The translations under genes were made by a program, and so were the position numbers. DNA of 64,000 nucleotides from DATDFB01 sp035276475 (GTDB lineage Bacteria > Acidobacteriota > Thermoanaerobaculia > Gp7-AA8): NCBI GenBank assembly GCA_035276475.1, contig DATELQ010000036.1, forward strand, positions 1-64,000, in the 5' to 3' direction. Shown here piece after piece: positions 57,804 through 64,000 of the stretch (position 1 is the stretch's first letter; every line of letters starts with the position of its first letter). The notes under the pieces were generated by a model. It was not told where the DNA came from, did no database searches, and was given only the letters and a program-made list of their open reading frames with translations.

Positions 57804-59500
57804 TATTGAACATTCAACGCAAAATCATCAACCACAAAGCTCGTCTGCAACGACGCGTCCTCTGTCCCCACCAGGTACACCTGGATCGTCTGCCCGATGT
57901 ACGAATTCAGGCTGAACGACTTCTGCGTGTAGCCGGTGTTCTTGTTGAGGTTCGAGTACGTCGCCAGCGTCGCCAGGACCGTGCCGCTGCTGTTGCGGAT
58001 CTGGACCTTCAGCGTGTCGTACGCCGTCGTGGTCGTCGTCTCGGCGGTGTCGATGTGCAACCAGAACGTCAGCGTCGCCGAGGTCTTGCCGGACGGGATT
58101 GTCACCTGCTGCAGGATCGAGTCCGTGTGCGCGGAGCCGTAGCCGTCCATCCATGCCTTCCACGAGCCGCTGTGCGCGGCCTCGCCGGTCGAGTTGTCGA
58201 TCACGCCGCTGCTGGCGGTCCACGTCACCGCGCCGCTTTCGAAGCCGGGGTTGCCGAGGAGTTGCGTCGAGCCGCTGGAGTTGTTGACCGTGACCGTCAC
58301 CGTCGACGACGTGCCGACGTTGCCGGCGGCGTCGTACGCCTTCGTCACGAGGGAGTGCGCGCTGTTCGCGAACGTCGTCGTGTCCCAGCTCCACGAGTAC
58401 GGCGAGGCCGTGTCGGTCGTCCGCAGCGCGCCGTCGAGCCAGAACTCGACCTTCGTCACGCCGACGTTGTCGGACGCGCTGGCGGTCACGCTGACTGTGC
58501 CGCTCACCGTCGCGCCGTTCGCCGGCGCGGTGATCGACGTCGTCGGGGGCGTTGTATCGCCGCCGCCACCGCCGCCGCTGCCGTTGGCCAGCCAGGCCAC
58601 GGCGTTCGCGTAGATCAGGCCGTTGTCGTAGCTCGGATCGTTGTAGCCCAGGTAGGTCGTGTGGCTGCAGGAGTTCGTGGCGTCCTCGCCGGTCGAGGAG
58701 TCGCCGACCGCGGCGACGCGGCCGGTGCCGTACGTCGACGTCGCGAAGGTGATGCCGCTCGTCGACGTATTCGAGACGCCGGTCTTCCAGATGTGGCCCT
58801 TCGCCGCGCCGCTGACCGTCATCGACGTCGAGCCGAAGAGCCCGAGGCCGCGGCCGGCGGAGGGAACACCGAACGTGCCATGGATGATCGGCGACGTCGA
58901 GTCGCTGGTGTAGTTGTCGTCGGGATGATTGTCGAACCAGCCGAACGCGCTGTCCGAGGAGTTGTCGTTGAAGACGATGCCGAAGACGCTCGGGCTGCCC
59001 ATGAGCTGATTGAAGACGCCGGCGGCGTCGATGCCGTCGTTGTTGCGGTCGGCGCCGGCGTGGTCGGAGATCATGAAGAGGCCGCCGCCGTTTTGCACGA
59101 AGCTGCGGATGGCGGTGATCTCCGCCGAGGTGAAGGCGACGTTCGGCTCGGGGATGACGAAGACGTTGTAGTTCGTCAGGTCCTGGGCGTTCGTCGAGTC
59201 GCCGTAGCTGATGCGCGCGGTGGTGGGGAGGCTTTCGACGTGGAAGCCTTTCTTGACCAGGTCGACACCCATCGCGGAGAACGCACCGCTCCAATAGGTT
59301 TCGGCGGTCGACGCGGTGATGCCGGCTTGATCGGGCGTTGGATAGCGTTGGGCGACTCCGCAACTGTCTTCATCGAGTGTCCAATCGGCGTTTCCGGCGG
59401 TCTGTGCATGTTTGGCGTCGAAGAGAATCGATTTCTGTTGGGCATATAGGGGAGTGAGGACGATGAATGAGAGAGCGACCGAGAGCATGAGTCGTTTCAA
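57803..59500 (-). CDS. Secreted protein with ThuA/GATase-like N-domain, Ig-like domain and shared C-terminal module
   Basis: 565 residues from TTG 59500 (MKRLMLSVALSFIVLTPLYAQ signal peptide, GGAGG 8 nt upstream). The N-domain (about 25-300) includes LTNYNVFVIPEPNVAFTS and SFVQNGGGLFMISDHAGAD, like the glutamine-amidotransferase-fold sugar or lipoprotein-associated domains (DUF4350/ThuA type). A Gly-rich linker leads to an Ig-like domain (TTSITAPANGATVSG...) and a 140-residue jelly-roll-like tail (LLGNPGFESG... to FVVDDFALNVQ). The last 250 residues nearly duplicate the end of the upstream S53 protease. Function unknown. Confidence 0.75.
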   Translation of the reverse strand: MKRLMLSVALSFIVLTPLYAQQKSILFDAKHAQTAGNADWTLDEDSCGVAQRYPTPDQAGITASTAETYWSGAFSAMGVDLVKKGFHVESLPTTARISYGDSTNAQDLTNYNVFVIPEPNVAFTSAEITAIRSFVQNGGGLFMISDHAGADRNNDGIDAAGVFNQLMGSPSVFGIVFNDNSSDSAFGWFDNHPDDNYTSDSTSPIIHGTFGVPSAGRGLGLFGSTSMTVSGAAKGHIWKTGVSNTSTSGITFATSTYGTGRVAAVGDSSTGEDATNSCSHTTYLGYNDPSYDNGLIYANAVAWLANGSGGGGGGDTTPPTTSITAPANGATVSGTVSVTASASDNVGVTKVEFWLDGALRTTDTASPYSWSWDTTTFANSAHSLVTKAYDAAGNVGTSSTVTVTVNNSSGSTQLLGNPGFESGAVTWTASSGVIDNSTGEAAHSGSWKAWMDGYGSAHTDSILQQVTIPSGKTSATLTFWLHIDTAETTTTTAYDTLKVQIRNSSGTVLATLATYSNLNKNTGYTQKSFSLNSYIGQTIQVYLVGTEDASLQTSFVVDDFALNVQ

Positions 59501-59532
59501 ATTCCGGTTCCTCCATTTCAACGAGCTGCTTG

Positions 59533-59604
59533 GGGGTCAGGTCTTCACTTTTCAGTTTCTTATTCGTAGCCAAATAAGAAACTGAAAAGTGAAGACCTGA
59601 CCCC
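59533..59604. repeat. Perfect 32-bp inverted repeat with 8-bp spacer
   Basis: Arms 59533-59564 (starting GGGGTCAGGTCTTCAC) and 59573-59604 are exact reverse complements around CGTAGCCA. It occupies the gap between the protease gene and the secreted-protein gene, both on the minus strand. The GGGGTCAGGTCTT end resembles palindromes mobilised by REP-associated tyrosine transposases in other genomes; no such transposase is in the window. Perfect arms suggest a recent insertion. Confidence 0.85.
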
Positions 59605-59612
59605 ATTCCCAG

Positions 59613-62600
59613 TTACTGCACGTTTAGAGCGAAATCGTCGACGACGAAGGACGTCTGCGCGGAGGCGTCCTCTGTGCCGACGAGGTAAACCTGGATCGTT
59701 TGGCCGATGTACGCGTTGAGGTTGAACGACTTCTGCGCGTAGCCGGTGTTCTTGTCGAGGTTCGAGTACGTGGCCAGCGTGGCCAGCACGGTGCCGCTGC
59801 TGTTGCGGATCTGGACCTTCAGCGTGTCATACGCCGTGACGGTTGTCGTCTCGGCGGTGTCGATGTGCAGCCAGAACGTCAGCGTCGCCGAGGTCTTGCC
59901 GGACGGGATCGTCACCTGCTGCAGGATCGAGTCCGTGTGCGCGCTGCCGTAGCCGTCCATCCACGCTTTCCACGAGCCGCTGTGCGCGGCCTCGCCCGTC
60001 GAGCTGTCGATCACGCCGGTGCTGGCGGTCCAGGTGACGTTACCGCTCTCGAAGCCGGGGTTGCCGAGGAGCTGCGACGACGTCGAGTTGCTGACCGTCA
60101 CCGTGACCGTGGCGGACGTGCCGACGTTGCCGGCCGCGTCGTATGCCTTCGAGACAAGCGAGTGCGAGCCGTTCGCGGCCGTCGTCGAGTCCCACGTCCA
60201 GGCGTACGGCGAGGTGGTGTCGGTCGACTTGAGCGTACCGTCGAGATAGAACTCCACGCGCGTCACGCCGACGTTGTCGGAGGCGCTGGCGGTCACGCTG
60301 ACCGCAGTGCCGCTGACCGTGGCGCCGTTCGCCGGCGCAGTGATCGACGTCGTCGGCGCCGTGGTGTCGGGCGTCGACGTGTTGACGACCACGTCGTCAA
60401 AGTACGTGAAGGTGGCGTCGCCGGCGTAGTTGTCATCGTGGCTCGTCAGCGTCAGCGTGACGCTGTGGCCGGCGCTGGAGGCCACGTTCGCGTTGACCTG
60501 CGTCCACACCGGCGTGGTCGTGCAGACCTTCGCCAGGATCGTCGACGTCGTCCCGGTGACGTTGTCCTTGAGCGTGGCCGTGGCCCAGTCGTACGTGACG
60601 GTGTCGGGGCAGGTGTTCGAATACCAGAAGGAGAGCGTCGAGGCGTTCGACGGCAGCGTGAACGTCTGCGCGGCGGTGCTGTCGGTCGACGGTGCGGTCG
60701 ACCCGAGTTGCGCGCCGTACGTGCCGCTGTGCTTCGACGCGGTGTTGACCGCGGCGGTGCCGGTGGTCGTCCAGCCGCTGAAGGTGCCGGTCTCGAAGCC
60801 GCCGTTCGTCAGCGCGCCGCCCGGGGCGGTGACGGTGAGCGAGACGGAGGTCGAGTGCGACGTCGTGCCGCCCGTGCCGGTGACGGTGACGGTGTACGTG
60901 CCGGCCGCGGTCGACGCGCCGACGGCCATCGTCATCGTCGACGAGCCGCTGCCGGGCGCCGCGATCGACGCCGGGCTGAAGCTGACAGTCGTACCCGCCG
61001 GAGCGCCGCTGGCGCTCAGCGAGATGGCGTTGTTGAAGCCGCCGCTGACCGACGTCGTGATCGTCGACGTGCCGTTGCCGCCTTGGGCAACCGAGACTGA
61101 CGTCGGCGAGGCGCTAATGCCGAAGTCCGGCGTGGCCGCGCCGTTCCAGTTGTTGACCATCGAGTTCGCGTCAACCGTGCCGACGCCCGTGACAGCGTCG
61201 TAGCCGGTGCCGCAGCTGAAGCCGGTCACGCCCGGAACGCTGTTGTTGCCCGAGGTGACGTCGTGGAAGATGACCGTTCCGCCGCTCGCGTACTGCGCAT
61301 TGGCGAGCGTGTAGAACTTCGTGTTCGCGTTGCCCCACGATGCCGCGGTCTTCTGATTGACGAGCGCCATGAGTCCGGCGAACGACGGCGACGACGCCGA
61401 GGTGCCGCCGACGGCGCCGAGGCCCGAGACGGTCGAGGTGTGGCCCTGCACGACGAGGTAGCCGTCGTGGCCAGCCGCCGTCAACGACACGTCAGGGACG
61501 AAGCGCGCGTTCGTCGCCGGAACGCCGACGCAGACCTGCCACGACGGCTTCGCGTAGATCGACGACTGTCCGCCGCTCGAGGCCCAGAGGCCCGAGCCGC
61601 CGCTGACGTTGCCCGACTCGTTCCAGGCCATCTCCGGGATGTACGACAGCACGGAGCTCTTGTCGGTGGCGTTGTTCGTCGACGACCAGTACGTCGCGGG
61701 GTTGGCGGCGTCGTTGAACTGCGTGCCGCCGACGCCGACGTTGTACGGCGTCGACGCGAGGCCGCTCACCGCCGCGCCGCTGCCGGTCGTGTCGTTGCCG
61801 CCGTTGCAGCCGGCCGCGCCGCTGTCGCCCGAGGAGACGAACGAGGTGATGCCCTGCGTGGCCGCCTGGGACCAGAGGTTGTTGTAGAAGTTGTTCTCCG
61901 TCGTCCCCATCGACGACTCGCACTGGCCGAAGCTCGTGCTCATGATCTTGGCGACGTTGTTGTTGACGATGTACTGCGCGGAGAGGTCGACGCCGTCGGT
62001 GGTCGCGGTCGACTTGGAGATGACGAACTTGATGGTGGCGTTCGGCGCGACGGCGCCCGACCACTCGACGTCGAGATCCGCTTCCCCCTCTTCGCCGCCG
62101 CCGAGGTTGCCCGGGTCGGTGCCGTTGTGGACGAAGACCGGGTCGTTCGCCGGCAGGCCGAAGAAGCTGCGGAAATACTGCACGTCGCCCAAGGCGATGT
62201 CGGTGCGGCCGACAATTGCCACGGTCTGGCCGGTGCCGTTGATGCCGGAGGTGTACAGCGGGTTGACGTTGTAGATCTTCGCGAAGTCCGCCGGCGCGAC
62301 GTAGTGGCTCGTGCCACTGGTGTAGTCCGGAACCGGCTTGAAGCCGTGGTTCATCGGATGGCGGCCGAAGTCGTGCAGCGTGACGACGCCGCCGACGACG
62401 TCGACGAGCGCGCGCGGGATCTGCGGGTCCTTGGCGTTGGCGGTGTGGATCTTTCCGCCGACGTCGAATTTGTGGATCTGGGTCTTGAAGGCGCGCTCGA
62501 CCTGACCGACGGAGCCGGTGAAGTTGATCCAGCCGCGGCCGCTCGGCACCTCATCGATGGTGAAGCCGCCGCGCGTGAGCCACGCCTGCACCTCGGACAG

Positions 62601-62927
62601 ATCATCGTCCGCGATGCCGAAGCGCGCGCCGAACTGCGCCGGCGTGAGCCACTGGTGGTACTGCGCCGAGCTGGGGTCGTGAAGCTGCGCGAGAAGGCGG
62701 TCGATCGAGTCCTTCGCGCCGGCGCGCGGCTTGAGGACGAGGATCATCCGTTCGAGCTTCTGATTCGAGTCCGCCGGTCCGCGGTCGTTCTGCGGATTGG
62801 CCAGCGGGTGGGTATTCCCGTGGAGGACAACGGTGTCGTTGTCGTCGACGTTGCGCTTGTGCGGGTTGGCCGCAAAGAGCGGGGTGGAAAGCAACAGGAG
62901 GACGAGGGGGAGGACGAGACGCTTCAA
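59613..62927 (-). CDS. Secreted S53 sedolisin/pro-kumamolisin protease with Ig-like and binding domains
   Basis: 1104 residues. Signal peptide (1-19), activation propeptide (about 30-185, RMILVLKPRAGAKDSIDRLLAQLHDP, QYHQWLTPAQFG), and catalytic domain (about 205-590) with the Ser-Glu-Asp triad: Glu282 and Asp286 in EGEADLDVEW, oxyanion Asp368 in SSGDSGA, and Ser510 in GGTSASSPS. After it come a short Ig-like domain, a jelly-roll domain (NGGFETGTFSGW...), a second Ig-like domain and the same C-terminal module as the neighbouring secreted protein. It should be an acid-active endopeptidase released after self-cleavage. Confidence 0.95.
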   Translation of the reverse strand: MKRLVLPLVLLLLSTPLFAANPHKRNVDDNDTVVLHGNTHPLANPQNDRGPADSNQKLERMILVLKPRAGAKDSIDRLLAQLHDPSSAQYHQWLTPAQFGARFGIADDDLSEVQAWLTRGGFTIDEVPSGRGWINFTGSVGQVERAFKTQIHKFDVGGKIHTANAKDPQIPRALVDVVGGVVTLHDFGRHPMNHGFKPVPDYTSGTSHYVAPADFAKIYNVNPLYTSGINGTGQTVAIVGRTDIALGDVQYFRSFFGLPANDPVFVHNGTDPGNLGGGEEGEADLDVEWSGAVAPNATIKFVISKSTATTDGVDLSAQYIVNNNVAKIMSTSFGQCESSMGTTENNFYNNLWSQAATQGITSFVSSGDSGAAGCNGGNDTTGSGAAVSGLASTPYNVGVGGTQFNDAANPATYWSSTNNATDKSSVLSYIPEMAWNESGNVSGGSGLWASSGGQSSIYAKPSWQVCVGVPATNARFVPDVSLTAAGHDGYLVVQGHTSTVSGLGAVGGTSASSPSFAGLMALVNQKTAASWGNANTKFYTLANAQYASGGTVIFHDVTSGNNSVPGVTGFSCGTGYDAVTGVGTVDANSMVNNWNGAATPDFGISASPTSVSVAQGGNGTSTITTSVSGGFNNAISLSASGAPAGTTVSFSPASIAAPGSGSSTMTMAVGASTAAGTYTVTVTGTGGTTSHSTSVSLTVTAPGGALTNGGFETGTFSGWTTTGTAAVNTASKHSGTYGAQLGSTAPSTDSTAAQTFTLPSNASTLSFWYSNTCPDTVTYDWATATLKDNVTGTTSTILAKVCTTTPVWTQVNANVASSAGHSVTLTLTSHDDNYAGDATFTYFDDVVVNTSTPDTTAPTTSITAPANGATVSGTAVSVTASASDNVGVTRVEFYLDGTLKSTDTTSPYAWTWDSTTAANGSHSLVSKAYDAAGNVGTSATVTVTVSNSTSSQLLGNPGFESGNVTWTASTGVIDSSTGEAAHSGSWKAWMDGYGSAHTDSILQQVTIPSGKTSATLTFWLHIDTAETTTVTAYDTLKVQIRNSSGTVLATLATYSNLDKNTGYAQKSFNLNAYIGQTIQVYLVGTEDASAQTSFVVDDFALNVQ

Positions 62928-63064
62928 ACAAACCTACCTTTCTTTCGTCCGGGCGGGCGGCGGAAGGGCAAGGCAGCTGCCACGAGTGGCGCTAATGAAA
63001 TGAATGAGTTACACGATGCAGTGGTGGGTCACGGATCGATTTTGACCCGCCCAAAGGGTCAAGA

Positions 63065-64000
63065 CTAGATCCCGGCGTGCGCGAAGTTTCCAATCACAGC
63101 CGGTCGGATGCCCCAGATGTCGCGCGCGTATTCGGCGACGGTGCGGTCGGAGGAGAACTTCCCCATCCGGGCGATGTTGAGGAGCGACTTGCGGCGCCAC
63201 GCAGGGCGGTCGAGGTAGACCTCGTCGACGCGCGCCTGCGTCTCGATGTACGGCTCGAGGTCGGCGAGGTGGACGTACTCGTCGCGCGCGCTGGTGAGCT
63301 TCGCCACGATCGGCCGGAAGATGTCTTTGTCGCCGCGCGAGAAGTGCCCCGCGGCAATGGTGTCGACGACGCGCCGGACCGCGCTCTTCGCCAAATACTC
63401 CTCGGGGCGATAGTCGGCGAGGCGCGCCGCCACTTCGTCGGCGTGCAAACCGAAGATGAAGATGTTGTCGTCGCCGACTTCGTCGCGGATCTCGATGTTC
63501 GCGCCATCGAGCGTGCCGATCGTGAGCGCGCCGTTCAAGGCGAGCTTCATGTTGCCGGTGCCCGATGCCTCCTTCCCCGCCGTGGAGATCTGCTCGCTCA
63601 GCTCCGCCGCCGGGATGATGCACTCGGCCAAGCTGACGCGATAGTCGGGGAGGAGGACGACGCGCAACCAGTCGCGCGTGCGCGGCTCGGCGTTGACGAC
63701 TTCGCCGACGGCGTGGATCAACTTGATGATGAGCTTCGCCATGAAGTAGCCCGGCGCGGCCTTGCCGGCGAAGACGAAGGTGCGCGGCACGAGCGGCGTC
63801 TGGCCGTCCTCCATGATGCGCCAGTAGCGGTCGACGACGTGCAGGATGTTGAGCAGTTGCCGCTTGTACTCGTGCATGCGCTTGACCTGCACGTCGAACA
63901 TCGACTCCGGATCGACGGCGATGCCGTTCGGCATATCGCGCACGACATTCGCCAACGCCAGTTTGTTGCGGCTCTTCACGGCGTCGAGGCGCTCGAGGAG
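63065..64000 (-). CDS. glgP: Glycogen/maltodextrin phosphorylase, N-terminus cut by window edge
   Basis: C-terminal 311 residues of the enzyme that releases glucose-1-phosphate from alpha-1,4-glucans. The frame is open to the last base. Signature: SGTGNMKLALNGALTIGTLDGANIEI, containing the pyridoxal-phosphate lysine and phosphate-binding residues. VQVKRMHEYKRQLLNIL and FVFAGKAAPGYFMAKLII are also conserved. It ends RDIWGIRPAVIGNFAHAGI. It is separated from the protease gene by 137 bp in which I see no clear structure. Confidence 0.96.
   Translation of the reverse strand, partial: LLERLDAVKSRNKLALANVVRDMPNGIAVDPESMFDVQVKRMHEYKRQLLNILHVVDRYWRIMEDGQTPLVPRTFVFAGKAAPGYFMAKLIIKLIHAVGEVVNAEPRTRDWLRVVLLPDYRVSLAECIIPAAELSEQISTAGKEASGTGNMKLALNGALTIGTLDGANIEIRDEVGDDNIFIFGLHADEVAARLADYRPEEYLAKSAVRRVVDTIAAGHFSRGDKDIFRPIVAKLTSARDEYVHLADLEPYIETQARVDEVYLDRPAWRRKSLLNIARMGKFSSDRTVAEYARDIWGIRPAVIGNFAHAGI

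Overview
The window is high-GC DNA from a Gram-negative bacterium. Signs of an outer membrane are a PagL-type lipid A deacylase, a Lol-like ABC/LolA/barrel operon, a TonB C-terminal domain and several lipoproteins. The gene mix (PD40 propeller serine/threonine kinase, PD40-amidohydrolase, DUF2911, DUF2330, pro-kumamolisin S53 protease, TMTC-like TPR membrane protein, EreA-like esterase) is typical of Acidobacteriota. That placement is inferred from gene content only. I see no tRNA, rRNA, CRISPR array or transposase gene.

Layout. 1-1.9 kb: a sensor kinase (cut by the left edge) divergent from a Spy/CpxP-like protein. 1.9-6.2 kb: purL, an orphan Phd-like antitoxin and purF. 6.2-10.5 kb: a 7TM/PAS/GGDEF/EAL protein divergent from a DAO-type FAD oxidoreductase. 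10.5-15.6 kb: RnfD-like membrane protein plus DUF2330, then DUF2911, a small secreted protein and a PLD-type phospholipid synthase. 15.7-20.9 kb: Ser/Thr kinase, a secreted pseudopilin-like/TonB fusion, a YqiA-like hydrolase and a small membrane protein. 20.97-22.5 kb: an atypical island with two divergent genes, a cysteine-containing 'daf-2 domain'-like protein and a zinc-ribbon/toroid protein. 22.4-24.7 kb: Lrp regulator with EamA transporter, a small hypothetical and a 2Fe-2S ferredoxin. 24.7-31.4 kb: EreA-like esterase, PD40-amidohydrolase, TMTC-like protein. 31.4-35.2 kb: queA, mogA-like, namZ-like muramidase, cupin, RluA-type pseudouridine synthase. 35.3-41.5 kb: DUF4783-like protein, NtrY-like kinase, CAP protein, thioredoxin-reductase-like enzyme. 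41.5-44.9 kb: a 21-bp minisatellite, multicopper oxidase, cupredoxin and a hypothetical. 44.9-49.7 kb: MprF, a helical protein and two tandem VirJ/AcvB hydrolases, a lipid-remodelling operon. 49.7-52.3 kb: DUF4440 lipoprotein, small lipoprotein, SWIB protein, PagL, GluQRS. 52.4-57.7 kb: a compact run of LolD-like ATPase, FtsX-type permease, LolA-like protein, outer-membrane protein and a DesK/NarL two-component pair. 57.8-63 kb: two secreted proteins sharing a duplicated C-terminal module, one an S53 protease. 63-64 kb: glycogen phosphorylase, cut by the right edge.

A recurring theme is non-coding: long intergenic palindromes of several unrelated families sit at gene ends. In one family (motif TAGCGGTT) the element itself supplies the TAG stop codon of five genes, and a second palindrome at 57.7 kb runs exactly from the stop of one gene to the stop of its convergent neighbour. 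The best candidates for something undescribed are this stop-flush repeat behaviour, the divergent island pair at 21 kb, the 21-bp in-frame minisatellite at 41.5 kb and the pseudopilin-TonB fusion at 18.5 kb.
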